Of a stretch of DNA of 64,000 bases, positions 42,570 to 53,386 are shown piece after piece. The stretch covers positions 1 to 64,000 of the forward strand of contig JAPDRN010000067.1 of the NCBI GenBank assembly GCA_030247855.1. The letters run 5' to 3'. The translations under genes and the position numbers were made by a program. The notes under the pieces are model-generated. The model ran no database searches. It was given only the letters and a program-made list of their open reading frames with translations, and had not been told where the DNA came from. The number at the start of each line of letters is the position of its first letter. The stretch's first letter is position 1. This DNA is from Knufia peltigerae. Its lineage: Eukaryota > Ascomycota > Eurotiomycetes > Chaetothyriales > Trichomeriaceae.

Positions 42570-45500
42570 TCACGACGCGCCATCATCGCCGTCTTCTTCT
42601 CTTTTGGAATCTTCATTCACTTCTTCGTCCGGCGTGGGACTGACTATGATGGCAGGTGGTGGTGGTTGAGACGACGTCGGACTCAGGGTCCCACCCGACG
42701 ACCGCTTGTCATCCACCGATGCCTCGTCCTCTCCATCGAGTCTGGTCTCGTCATCGGCTCCGGCGCTCTTGGTGGGTGACTGCACCGAATCTCGCGTGGA
42801 ACTGCTTTGATGTGCCGTCCGCCTTCGCATTCGTCTGGCTTTCCGTTCCTCATCGGCACCGTCTCGTCGTCTCCGAACATCAATCTCATCCCCAGTGGAT
42901 GGGGCAGAGCTCCTCATTGACTGGAGAGCTTTCAATGCTCGATCAGCAACATCTTCACTTTCGCTAACGTCGCCCTTTCCACTTGTGCCATCTTCTGCAC
43001 TCAGGCTATCTTCGTTGCCTTTCTCTCCGACGCTGGCTAGCCCACGGCTTTCTTCGACGCCTTCCTTCGTCGGGATATCTGGGAGCTGTTGACCACTTGC
43101 GATTCTCTGGTCGTGCTTCTCCTTCAGTCGAGCACGCCGTCTTCGGTCACGCTGATCCTTGACTTGCGGCGCAGCGGCTCGAAGTTTGGCAAGTAGGTCT
43201 TCCATGGCACCATTTGCAGGAGGGCTGCCAGGAGTTTCTGCTCCACTTGTTCCACCGCTAGCGGTCAACCCACCTTGCGCTCTCTTTCGAGCCATACTAG
43301 CCTCAAGGCGACGCCTGGTCTCTTCCATGGCAGTGTTCTTTTCTCTCGATTTCTTCCATTCCGTCACAAAGCCACCGAGCTTACTAAAGAATTCTCTCCT
43401 GGCATTCTCATCTTGATTATCTTCTCCAAAATAGGTCATAATATCATCGTACGTTCGTGAAGTCTCTTCCAGGTATAGTTGCATTTGCTCGGCTTTCCGT
43501 CTTGCCTCTTTCATCGATCTCTGAACCACTTGAGCCACGCGATCTTGAGGATGGAACTTCTTAGGGTCACTCAAGTTTCCTGCGTCCAGCGAAGCTTGAA
43601 CGTTCTTGATGTTGTCGATATACTTCTTCGCATCGAGGCGCAATTGATCCACGTTCAGCTTCGAGGCAGGCACGACTCCAGAGATGTCCTCAACGAAGAC
43701 TTCCCATTGAGAATACTGGTTGCGCACGATTCGCTCAATGAGGTCTGCAAAAGTTGTTTCATTCTTGTCGTCCTTCACCATGCCCAGGCGCGCCAACGAA
43801 CTGAGTTTGAATCCAGATGCTTGCTTATTCGAATCGTTCATGTAGTTACCGATATCGAGAATAAGAGCCAAGACGCTCATTAGAGAGGTCGAGTCCCGAA
43901 TGGCCTCCGATACGTTGACAATCTCTTTCAGCTTGGCCGAGATCTCGTCATACTCGTTTTCGTAATTCCTGGTCAAGGCCAAAGCTCTCATCCTGGCTTT
44001 CCAATAATGGTGCAACTCGTACGCGGTCTGAAGATAAATTTGATCTTCTCTGGTCAACTCAGATGGGTCCTGCTCCCGCTTAGAAGTCAGCGCGTCAGGC
44101 CCAGTCCAGTCTTTGCTGTAAGGAGCCATGAGCTTCGCAATGTTTTCGGGGATCGTGCAGAGATCTTCCCTCTGCAGGAAATCCATCACAACGTTGTTTT
44201 CGAGTACTTCTCGGTCACAATGAATAATCTTTCGTACAACGTCATCGGCGGTGGCGTTCTTGAACTTTGCCATTGACACGTGGAAGTTTCTCATCATATC
44301 ACTACTGATGATCTGCTTCTTGTCGTTCTTACCCTTGCCAGCACCAGCACCGATAATCTTGATGTCTTTGGCAATGAAGAGTTTCTCGACTTCGTCGAGC
44401 ACGCCCTTTCTTTGCAACTCGCGGTACTTCTCTTCCTTGGCTTCCGTGCTTGTACTGCTTGCCCATACCGTAACTTGTGGCGTGTCTACTTTATCCCAAT
44501 GGAAAGCCTTGAGCTTCTTCTTGGGACGCATGATTGGGTTCTTAAGCATAGGCACCGGTACAATAGGTGATTGGGGAAGGAAATGGCCATGCTGGAGTCC
44601 TGGAAGCGGCGGAGCGCCAGGAGGTGGGGGTGCAGCAGGTGAGATAGGGCTCATAGGAAGTGAACCCGGCGGCGGAGGAGGTGGTGGAGGCGGACCTCCA
44701 GCGAAGCCAGGCATTGACGGGGTTGTAGGAGAAAGAGGCATTCCAGGCGGCGGAGGTGGAGGTGGAGGGGGTGCGCCGGCCTCAAATCCAGGTATAAGAG
44801 CCGGAGAAGGCTCCGATGATCCTGGAGGTGGTGGTGGCGGCGGGGGCGGAGGAGGACCATTGAACTTAGCTTCACCGTGTGCTTCATCAGTGGGCGTCTT
44901 GGGAGACTCGGACCCGAGGCTTGGATGGGAAGGCCCAGTTGTGATGCCGTCGCTGTCCGCTGTCGCATCATCACTGTCATCGTCCAGCTTCTTCACCTTC
45001 GAAGTGAGTTCGCCCATCAGATTAGACTGCTGTTCCGTATGGATCTTGGGCCTTGAGAACTCGACGAGCCTTGGCTTCTCATAAACCACTGCTTCGTCTT
45101 CTTCACCAGACTCGTGTTCGTTTTCGGCCTCTTCGCTGATTGACAACGCTTCCAATGCAGCTCTTCGAGATCCCTTCAGAGCGTTACTGCGGTGGACACT
45201 TCCCATGACACTATTTGTGAGATGTCTCTTCGTCTTCTCCTGGAAATCAGCGTCGACCATATCGTCCATCTTCTCACGGAGCTCTCTGAGCCTATCCGAC
45301 GGGCCTTGTTGGCCCCAGACTTTGCCTTCAAGCTTGAACTGTGTTTTGGTGCGTTCCAGATTTCGCTCTAGGCGCTCCATCAGCTTCTCTCTGTCCAAAA
45401 TGCCCTGCATCTGAGTTGGATCTTGGCCCGTAGTGCCATCTTTGGCGGCGCGAGAGGCTGCGACTTCCTGTGCATCTCTAAGCATAAGGTACAGTTCGCG

Positions 45501-47948
45501 ACTTTCAAGTTCGTTTCGTTGGAGCTCTTGTGCTCTGATGCGCTGGAGCTCCGCAACTTCGGATTTCAAGGCCTCTGCTTGCCTTGACTGCATTTCAATG
45601 ATGGCAGCTTGCTCCTCCACTTGCTTTTGTAATTTCTTGACCATCCCATCAGCACCAAGAGAGATCTGGGCTGCCATTTCATCTCGTTCGGCAATGGCGG
45701 CTTCTGCAATCTGCCTCGACTCTGTCGCCTCGTCAAAAGCGATACGAGCTTCATCGTCGGTGTGCAGCCTATCCAAAAGATTCTGTACTGTGAAGTTCAG
45801 GCTTTGCTTCAGATCCATATCTGGCAGTCGGCGATCCATAGCGACATAGCTGAGCATAGAGTCGACCAACTGGAACATCCTCAACCTTTCGTCCGCGTTG
45901 TTCTCGCGCAGTAGTAACATGTGCTGCATGGCAGAAATGAAGTAGTCTTGCGTCCTGCTACCTTGGACTCTGGACATGATGGCGTCGGTAATCTGCATGG
46001 GGTCTGTCATGTCCTTGACTTCAACTTCTATACTGTCCACCATACTGTTACCTTCTCGCTGAAGCAGGTCTTCATAGTCGATGGCTTCGTTCTCGCGGAA
46101 TTTGGCAATCTGCTTGTCGATGACATCGTACTGGAAAGATTCCATCTTCACCAGTATCCGTTTGATGCCACAAGCAATGAATTGCGCCCTGATATGACAT
46201 CGTAATTGCAGATCACGTTCGGGGGCATCGACCAACATGTTGATCAAAACCAACGTGGCGACGGCATATTCCATCAAAAGGTTTTCCATACCAATACCAC
46301 CACTTCGAACCTCCTCACTGGCCCCGACCAGACTGCCCATCTTACCTCGGCCGTCGATGGTGACTTCGACAATACGCATCCAAGCGTCAAAGCGGCCATT
46401 TTCGTTGATCTGGTTTTTGACCATGTCCATGGCTTGAAGCACCTTCAGATGACCCTGTCCTTGATCCCAGTGGCACAGAAACGTCAACACCTCGCTGACA
46501 AGTTTCCGTGTGGTCAATCGTGGTGATATCAGGCACGTGGCCAGCGCTACCAGGATCTGGTCGTGGGTCAAGGCATCATCAGCACCATACTTGTTGTTCA
46601 TCAGGGCTTTCAGACATTTGACGATGTCGTACTCCCTGTCGAGATCCTTTTCTGCTGAACCAGTGGTGCTGACTGGAGTCGGGCCACTCGCCTGGCGTCG
46701 ATTAATCTTTAACAAGACACTGGTCAAAGCGACCTGGCCTTGTGCCTCGATGAATGCCTTGACCCAACTGATTGGTTGTGTTCTCAGGCTGACGCTCAAA
46801 CTCTGCAGTTGTTTCGCAGATATACTATTATCCAAAATCTTCTTGACGTACCATTCAGGAGTGCCCTCGACGTCCCTTGCTGTCGGGCCGTCCATGGTAC
46901 CCGTTTGGCGAGCCTGCTGTCTTCTCTTTTGTTCGCCCTGCCACTCCGTCAATTTATCCTGATGGACGAGCGTCCATTTCTTCGCGGGCGCGTATGCCAT
47001 CATCTGCCGTTTCGCTTGCTCGGGCAGATTCTGCCAACCACGCTTATGCATGAGTTGCAAAAACAACTTCTCGATTTCCTCGTCGCTTTGCGGCTTCGGA
47101 AGATAGAACCCGGCAGGTGTGAACGAGGTAGTCGAACTGAACGGTGAAGATTGTTGCGCCGGCCAGCCGGCATGCGAACTAAGCTTTGATAGTCGGGAGT
47201 GCGTGGGGGACACCACTCCCATCGAGGTATCGGAGTCTTGCCGTGAAGGGACCGCTGTTCTTGAAGATCTGTCGGATGAAAAAAGGCTCGACCCTGCCGT
47301 GGCGGACGAGGCAGTTGACTTTATGCTGGCACCGTCAAACGACTTCCGTCTGCTTCCTCCATAGGAGTCACTCGTGGACACCGAATCGTAAGCGCCGTGT
47401 TGAGGGCCGTTACTGCTGCCCGGCCGACCCCACTGTTGGTATTTTGTCCCGCGATCTCCTGCCTGGCTCGAAGCCATGGTGACACCGTTGGGGTTCACGT
47501 GAGGCGGCGGGCGAGGCCCTGTCGGATGCGAGGCGCCATTCGTCGAGGAAGAACTGAAGGCGGGATACTGATGAAAGTCGGACCCGCGAGCCAGCTGATG
47601 CGGCTGCGGCTCTCGTCTCGAGGTGATTTGATCCTCCCGAGGCAGGTAGTCGACGGTCACGGGGGTTTGGGATCGGTCGGTCGCGGAGTAAGGTATCGAG
47701 GTGATGACGCCTGCGGTCATGTTGAGGCCGCCCCCATCCCCTTCCTGACCATCGTTCGAGGCGACTGACTCCCTTTTGGAATGCCTAGACGTCCAGGAGC
47801 CATTGATGTTTGGTTCTGGTGTAGCTAGGGTCCCTCCTCCTCCTCCATCGTAGCGGCTGTCGGCTTTGTCGCGATGGCGCCTACTGAAGAAGCCTTTGCC
47901 GGCGGACGACTGTCTGGAAGCCTTGTCTGATTGCGTTATCGGCGGCAT
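42570..47948 (-). CDS. sepA: formin SepA/Bni1 type
   Basis: A single exon of 1792 residues from MPPITQSDKASRQSS; the frame extends 24 codons further but only to a GTG. Order of domains: a disordered Ser-rich N-terminus, a GTPase-binding/FH3 region at about residues 290-690 (starting near KRGWQNLPEQAKRQMM), a coiled coil at about 690-900, FH1 with several proline runs at about 1025-1130, FH2 at about 1138-1540 (KKLKAFHWDKVDTPQVTVW and LALILDIGNYMNDSNKQASG), and a DAD motif MEDLLAKLRAAAP near 1581 followed by a basic patch. Formins nucleate actin cables and the contractile ring under Rho GTPase control; the GBD-DAD pair indicates autoinhibition. Length matches SepA of Aspergillus. The acidic Ser-rich tail is probably regulatory. 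Confidence 0.95.
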   Translation of the reverse strand: MPPITQSDKASRQSSAGKGFFSRRHRDKADSRYDGGGGGTLATPEPNINGSWTSRHSKRESVASNDGQEGDGGGLNMTAGVITSIPYSATDRSQTPVTVDYLPREDQITSRREPQPHQLARGSDFHQYPAFSSSSTNGASHPTGPRPPPHVNPNGVTMASSQAGDRGTKYQQWGRPGSSNGPQHGAYDSVSTSDSYGGSRRKSFDGASIKSTASSATAGSSLFSSDRSSRTAVPSRQDSDTSMGVVSPTHSRLSKLSSHAGWPAQQSSPFSSTTSFTPAGFYLPKPQSDEEIEKLFLQLMHKRGWQNLPEQAKRQMMAYAPAKKWTLVHQDKLTEWQGEQKRRQQARQTGTMDGPTARDVEGTPEWYVKKILDNSISAKQLQSLSVSLRTQPISWVKAFIEAQGQVALTSVLLKINRRQASGPTPVSTTGSAEKDLDREYDIVKCLKALMNNKYGADDALTHDQILVALATCLISPRLTTRKLVSEVLTFLCHWDQGQGHLKVLQAMDMVKNQINENGRFDAWMRIVEVTIDGRGKMGSLVGASEEVRSGGIGMENLLMEYAVATLVLINMLVDAPERDLQLRCHIRAQFIACGIKRILVKMESFQYDVIDKQIAKFRENEAIDYEDLLQREGNSMVDSIEVEVKDMTDPMQITDAIMSRVQGSRTQDYFISAMQHMLLLRENNADERLRMFQLVDSMLSYVAMDRRLPDMDLKQSLNFTVQNLLDRLHTDDEARIAFDEATESRQIAEAAIAERDEMAAQISLGADGMVKKLQKQVEEQAAIIEMQSRQAEALKSEVAELQRIRAQELQRNELESRELYLMLRDAQEVAASRAAKDGTTGQDPTQMQGILDREKLMERLERNLERTKTQFKLEGKVWGQQGPSDRLRELREKMDDMVDADFQEKTKRHLTNSVMGSVHRSNALKGSRRAALEALSISEEAENEHESGEEDEAVVYEKPRLVEFSRPKIHTEQQSNLMGELTSKVKKLDDDSDDATADSDGITTGPSHPSLGSESPKTPTDEAHGEAKFNGPPPPPPPPPPPGSSEPSPALIPGFEAGAPPPPPPPPPGMPLSPTTPSMPGFAGGPPPPPPPPPGSLPMSPISPAAPPPPGAPPLPGLQHGHFLPQSPIVPVPMLKNPIMRPKKKLKAFHWDKVDTPQVTVWASSTSTEAKEEKYRELQRKGVLDEVEKLFIAKDIKIIGAGAGKGKNDKKQIISSDMMRNFHVSMAKFKNATADDVVRKIIHCDREVLENNVVMDFLQREDLCTIPENIAKLMAPYSKDWTGPDALTSKREQDPSELTREDQIYLQTAYELHHYWKARMRALALTRNYENEYDEISAKLKEIVNVSEAIRDSTSLMSVLALILDIGNYMNDSNKQASGFKLSSLARLGMVKDDKNETTFADLIERIVRNQYSQWEVFVEDISGVVPASKLNVDQLRLDAKKYIDNIKNVQASLDAGNLSDPKKFHPQDRVAQVVQRSMKEARRKAEQMQLYLEETSRTYDDIMTYFGEDNQDENARREFFSKLGGFVTEWKKSREKNTAMEETRRRLEASMARKRAQGGLTASGGTSGAETPGSPPANGAMEDLLAKLRAAAPQVKDQRDRRRRARLKEKHDQRIASGQQLPDIPTKEGVEESRGLASVGEKGNEDSLSAEDGTSGKGDVSESEDVADRALKALQSMRSSAPSTGDEIDVRRRRDGADEERKARRMRRRTAHQSSSTRDSVQSPTKSAGADDETRLDGEDEASVDDKRSSGGTLSPTSSQPPPPAIIVSPTPDEEVNEDSKREEDGDDGAS

Positions 47949-48413
47949 CGTCTCTGCAGCGCAGGCCGAACAGCAGGACGCATGTGTGTGTTGGTGAGAT
48001 GGCCCAAAACAGGTGCCCACTTCCTGAGACTCGTTTTAGTTTGTCTCCCCCCTCGTTACAAATTCAATGATCGGGCGGCCCAGTATGCGGATGTTTCTAT
48101 TCCTGCATTGTCCCTGCTCTTTCCCCGGTATACCTCGTTTCTCGTTCTGGCAAGTGGAATCGACGTCCGAGCGTTTCGATGTCGTTTGTTGGACTTGGGG
48201 ATAAAGAGCGATGGGGACAAAGTAATCGTGCGTGAGAAAGCGGCGAACAGTTCGACGGGGAAACAAAGAATGGCCGAATTGGGTACGGACGTCCGTTTTG
48301 TGCCAGCTGCAAGGCGGACAACGAAGGGAAGAATAAAATTCACGAAAGATTAGAGTACCAAAAAAAAAGGCGAAGGAGAGATTGTGTGAAGCCAATGTCA
48401 ACTGTGTTGTAAG

Positions 48414-48444
48414 TACGGAGTATAGAATTCTGAATTACGGAGTA
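48414..48444 (+). repeat. two TACGGAGTA motif copies, 22 bp apart
   Basis: Exact copies at 48414-48422 and 48436-48444, both in the same orientation, upstream of sepA. Confidence 0.75.
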
Positions 48445-48845
48445 CGATGTTGAGGCGAGTAATGACAGTGTTCGCGATGGGTATGGCCAGTGGCCAGTGT
48501 GCTTGGTGGTGGTTCTGGGTTGCGCAGCCGCTGCCCACTTGCGCTCCCAGGGGTTCGAGCCATTGTACTCGTAGAAGATTCATGGCCTGCATCGGCCTAG
48601 TCCAAGTCACTTAGAGGCACTCCGAGGAACCAATTATTGGGCGCTTGAGGGCCTTTTGGACAGCCCCAACTTCTCGCGCCAGGCCTGATACAGCCGGATC
48701 ACCACCGCTAACCACCACCACCTGGGCAGTTTGCTTGCACGCGATCCTGTCAAATTGATTTCGCTAAGTCCGTAACTCGTACGAGTAGGTACTCGTGCAG
48801 ACTACAATAACAACAAGTCTCGCCTATTCAATTGTACTAATAGAC

Positions 48846-48854
48846 TACTCCGTA
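48846..48854 (+). repeat. TACTCCGTA motif copy
   Basis: An exact copy in the opposite orientation to the upstream pair. Confidence 0.7.
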
Positions 48855-49454
48855 AGAAGCTGACTGTTGACTGTTGGGGACCCTTAACGAGGCATTTCCT
48901 CAGTTATCACTGAGACATGGTCCGGAACTCACCTCGGTATCCCAATGCGTGGCTTGCATAAAACTACAGCAGAGCCCAGTAGAAGTACAGATCATCAAGC
49001 ACATCTCTACCCTGTGCCCAGACCAAGACCAAGGGCTTGACTTCGGGGATTGAAAACAACCTTAGACAGCGTTCTCCGTCCCCCCTACAGTATTCGGCAC
49101 AATATCTGTACATCACGGAGGACTACCTTAGCTAAGCTCCTCCGTAGTTCTTGCATTATCCGTTAGGCCCCAGTAATCATCTCAAGTGCCCGGGCTGTCA
49201 GCAACACTTGAGTTGTGCCATCCTCCTCCCTTCCCACCACTCCCGCCCTCGGACGCCTTCAAACCTTCCCAAGGGAGCCATTGAACGGATATTGCACGGA
49301 CAGTTAGACCCAATTTCACACGTCCCCCCAAATTGACAGAGAGAACCACTCTGTCTCTTCACGGGCCACTCCGTGCGACCATCTACTACCAGAGTATATA
49401 TCTATTCCACCCGTGCCCTTTTCCATCCATCGAAGCCGCCATCATGGCGGCGTG

Positions 49455-50255
49455 ATGATGAAATATCTTCGACGTTCCATCCCAGGCACCATCGCCTCGA
49501 ACAAAGAAACACCACCCGTGCAGGCTGAAGTAACAGCGACAAGCACCGCCACGGCCGCCGCCGACTCCTCCAGCAAAATGGCCGGGTCCGGCTTTCTCAA
49601 TTTCACAAAGGTAACTTTCCAAAACGCCGTTTTCAAAGAGAACAAGTAGTCTTTTCCAGAGAGTAATCGTCACCACGGACACTGACAAAAGAATTGCAAC
49701 CGATCCCTATAGACCGTCCTGATTCCGATCTTCATCGCCGCGGCGCTCTACCTCGTCGTCTTCCACGCCCTGTTACCGCTCTACCGCCGCCATCGAGCCC
49801 GATACTCGCAATACCTCCCTCTCCAGTCGACCTCGTTGTTGTCCTCCCACTTCCCCGAAGCCCTGCAGCCGTCGTCCGTCCGTGAGCGGGTAACGGGCGT
49901 CTTCGTGCGCCTCTTCCTCCCTTCGACGTGGGCGTTCCGCGATCGCTTCCGCCGTCGCGACAGCGTCGTCAGCGCCGACGGCGAGCTCTTCGACGTCGAG
50001 TCCGGCGAGGCCATGGTCGGCTTCGACGTCCAGGAACGGAACCAGCGCCGCCACGGCATGGAGCGTCAGGTCTCCAACATGGCCGCCGCCGCCCGGACCG
50101 CGAGCCAGCTCCAAGACGCCGCCATGGACTCGGACCGGCGGTTGAGTCGAGAACTGGAAGAGGGCTTCCGGGATGACAGCGAGGACGAAGGAGATGCACC
50201 ACGAGAAGTCGTGGTTGGGAACAGAAGCACGAGTGGTGGTGGTGGTCGACGGTGA
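49455..50255 (+). CDS. small single-pass membrane protein, hypothetical (2 exons)
   Basis: Exons 49455-49610 and 49713-50255 give 232 residues (MMKYLRRSIPG start; a second ATG is the next codon). The 102-nt intron lies directly before the only membrane helix, TVLIPIFIAAALYLVVFHAL, at about residues 53-72. The following RRHRARYSQYLPL is basic, so the C-terminal 150 residues are probably cytosolic. This part contains TWAFRDRFRRRDSV, SADGELFDVESGEAMVGFDV and an acidic tail with Gly/Arg. The frame is consistent across the junction and the composition is protein-like. I do not recognise the family. It could be an organelle or endomembrane anchor; the presequence-like N-terminus (basic, Ser/Thr-rich) leaves mitochondria possible. 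Confidence 0.7.
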
Positions 50256-51196
50256 TGACAGGTCCCCGTATACACCTCCAGAATAGAGAAAGAAGAAAAG
50301 AAGGGTACACTCTCTCTATACAGACGAAAATAATGAATGTCCACTTTTCTTCACCCTCGAATCTGTGTGACATGCACTTGCACCGTCCATGTACTGCTTC
50401 ATTTACGGAGTATATATCCATCATGCGCTATATACGGCCCTCCCAAGCAAGTGTAAAAAAAGTCCAGCACCAAAGTTGATCTACCAGGAACAGAATGCCC
50501 GGCTTCACCAGACGATGAGAACTGGTCAGGTCCGAAGCGTCGCATTGCTCATCACCTCCCTCGGCTGCGCATGCTCAACTCACCGTCAAACATCTTGTCG
50601 ACCGACAACACGCTTTCATTAGCTAATCGTTGACCGTGACCTTTTCCAGTATGCAGCTTTAGCGGCAGCGACTGAAGAGCACGCATGACTGTTTTAGCAC
50701 GCCCACATACACAGAGCGACCTCGTAAGCAATGAGAGCCCCTTTAGACACCGAAATTTGGTCAACTCCCTTTATTGAGCATATGAATAATGGACAAGCAT
50801 GCATGCAACTGCTCGCAAGAAACAACAGAAAGACATATATGTACAGTTGGTCCAGGTAGTGCCATTTCTTTTCATGGCTTGGATGTCAGAAGTAACCCAA
50901 ATCCAAGCAAGAATTATAACGTCAAACAAACCCAAAAGACCGCCCAAAGTATACAGCTCTCAGAAAAAAGGTGTACACAGGCCTCAAGAAGCATTGGAAC
51001 CGAACGCTTCGAGGCATAGAAGGTCTAAGAGCTCGCTGTTTGCCGTGATGGTCGCCAATCCAAGGCTGAACCCTCGTTCATCATGAGCACGTCACCCTTT
51101 CTTTTCCCAGCCCCTCGCAGAAGTGCGGAACAAGAACAAAAACAGCACCACGCCCTTTTCCCTTGCAGGAATCATCTTCTTCGTGTCATAATATGT
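50256..51196. other. convergent spacer, 940 bp
   Basis: 3' flanks of the membrane-protein gene and steA, with one TACGGAGTA at 50404. No gene is supported. Confidence 0.5.
50404..50412 (+). repeat. TACGGAGTA motif copy
   Basis: An exact copy in the 3' flank of the membrane-protein gene. Confidence 0.7.
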
Positions 51197-53386
51197 CTAG
51201 AGATTTTGCAACATGGAAGGTTGGACTAGTTGACTTGGAGCCATCATTGGCTGCGACATGGATTGTGGCATAGATTGCATGACAAGCGTTGAAGGTGGTG
51301 GCATGGACATGGCCATCATGCCGGACACGCTTGTAGGTCGAGTGACCTCATCAGGGGATGATAATTCATCCATGGAGCCGAACTCATTTTCTTCGTTTTC
51401 AAGCTCCTCTTCGCTTGTTGTGGGAACAGGTTGGCCGTCTTGTTGAGATTCATGCGTACGGCGGTGCCTGGAAATTCATTAGTCCGAGACAATATGGCAT
51501 CTCAGGGGGGAACTCACTGAGCAAGGTTGTCAGATCGGGAGAAAGCCTTGTTGCAATAAGGGCAGACATATGGCCGTTCTTGAGTGTGGGTTCGGACGTG
51601 TCTAGAATGTGTCAGTAGGCGCCAAGGAAAATTAAAGGAGGTCAACATACCGCTTGAGATGCTCGAGGCGCTTGAAGAGTCGCCCGCAGCTAGGAATTGG
51701 GCAAGAATGCGACTTGTACGGCACACCAAGCTCCATCATGGTTGCACTTCGTGCTCGTCGGACCGGGCCCGGTCTTTCTAATCGAACTGCAGGACTAGCA
51801 TGCCACGAAGCGGGATGCATGTCGTCTCCAATGAGGCCAGGCATAACTTCAGAACCAGTCACCATGCCCATGGAGTGCACAGGGTCTTCTTCCAGACTAG
51901 CAAGCGGCGTCGTGTGACGTGAATAGTCATTGAGGTGGTCTACCTTGTGGGCAAGGGATGCCGCATAGTTTTGAACCATTCCGGAAGGGGAGTGGTCGCC
52001 AGACTCATCACCCTCTGCGATAGGGAGTACGGAGCTGGACATGGAGCGTCGAAGATCACTGGGTCTTTGAGGTACATGTGTCTTCATACCATGAGTAACT
52101 TGAGCAACAGCATTGGCAGCGACTGCGTTCATGATTGAAGAAGGTATCGAGGAACGCCTCCTCCGCGCCTTGTATGTTGGGGAACCTTCAATGACCGAAT
52201 AGACATTTGCAGGTGGGAAAGGACGAGGAGCAGCCGCATAGGTAGGACCTGCCAGAGTAGAGGGAGGCAGTGAAGCCATTGGGTTGTATGCAGGCATAGG
52301 TTGCATTTCCGGGATGGCCGAGTAGAGCCCGGTGTCTTCGTTGGCAATGTAGGCTGGTTCCGCGCCAACTGGAACTGCATGCTGAGGAGGGGTAATAGGC
52401 TCATACGACAAGCCTCTCGTGCTGTAGTCCTCAAAATGTGAAGAGACAAATGAAGGAGCCGGCGAATATTCCATGTAGGCAGGCATAGAAGCATGTCGCA
52501 TATGTGAACGGTCATAGGGAAGACCATTTCGATCGTAGCCAATGGTGGAGAAATCCTGTTCCCGTGACATCGCTGTGGTCGTAATGGGTGTTTGCATACC
52601 CATGCTGGTATACATAGCAGTTGGTTGCTCCTGTGATCGCGGTATCTGAGCAGGCATCATCTGGGGAGGGGGCATCGAGTCTGCTGCACGAAGAACCGGA
52701 GAGGTTGACTGGGAGTAATTCACATTTGCGTTGGCGGTTGCAAATGACGACGAATTGGCTTGTTGGGCTTTTGTCAGCTGTTCAAAGAGGGACTGTGATG
52801 AGTCGAACTCAAATGACAGGGCCGGCTCTGCGACAGCCTTCGTGGTAGCTTCCTGACCCATCTTCTCCCGCTTCAGATCTCTCTCCAGGGCGTCGAGGAA
52901 CAGGCGGTCGTGGGGCACACTGTACCAGTAAAAGACTTTTTGCTTCTTTTGTGTTCGGATGCAGTTGTTCTTGTACAAAAAGTCCAGGAAGGGGCTCTTT
53001 GGTTCTTCCAACGAAGCATCCGTGCCCGACTTGAGGTTGCGCAGATCAGAGAAAATACCCTCCTCAAATTTCTTCGGGTTCTTGACCGGGCGGCCAAATG
53101 CTTGGAACCGGAAAGACAGACATCTCACGATATCTGTTCCGGAGATGTGGAAGAGGTTGTTCCATAATACACAGGAAACATATTCGCCCGTGGGGAGGAG
53201 AAATCTTCGGATCAAAGAATCGGGACTCCAATCCACAGGGGCGGAAATGAGGAAATATTTGAGGTTATCGACTTGCTGCAGAGCGACTTGCGCATCTTGC
53301 GGTAAGCTTTGTTGTGCTTCGTTCGAGAGCATAAAAGTCTCGGGCTTCTGAGGCTGGGCCATGGGCGCACCGCTTGAGGGGTACAT
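51197..53386 (-). CDS. steA: Ste12-family transcription factor SteA (3 exons)
   Basis: Exons 51197-51467, 51518-51601 and 51651-53386 give 696 residues. The start is the ATG of MYPSSGAPMAQPQ; upstream in-frame sequence begins only with GTG. The STE homeodomain-like region occupies about residues 25-190 (VDNLKYFLISAPVDWSPDS, LLPTGEYVSCVLWNNLFHIS, SPFLDFLYKNNCIRTQKKQ, VFYWYSVPHDRLFLDALERD). Two C2H2 fingers near residues 565-620 are completed by splicing: CPIPSCGRLFKRLEHLKRHV and CPYCNKAFSRSDNLAQHRRTH. It ends in QPSMLQNL. In Aspergillus SteA acts downstream of the Fus3/MpkB MAP kinase in sexual development, and plant pathogens use it for invasive growth. Both introns are about 50 nt. Confidence 0.95.

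Larger units (their letters stand above)
47949..49454. promoter_or_regulatory. sepA upstream region and divergent spacer, 1.5 kb
   Basis: It contains three exact copies of the TACGGAGTA/TACTCCGTA motif (48414, 48436, 48846), a TACTCGTA at 48566, and a palindromic CTCGTACGAG near 48777. No credible coding region is seen. It must hold the divergent promoters of sepA and of the membrane-protein gene. Confidence 0.5.

Noticed and set aside
44251..45084. 277-codon antisense frame with Gly runs
   Set aside because: It is the complement of the proline runs of the SepA FH1 domain.
47949..48020. 24-codon upstream extension of SepA
   Set aside because: It begins with GTG; the ATG at 47948 gives the usual family start.
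48480..48570. tRNA-like B box (GGTTCGAGCC)
   Set aside because: No matching A box or cloverleaf stems could be formed around it.
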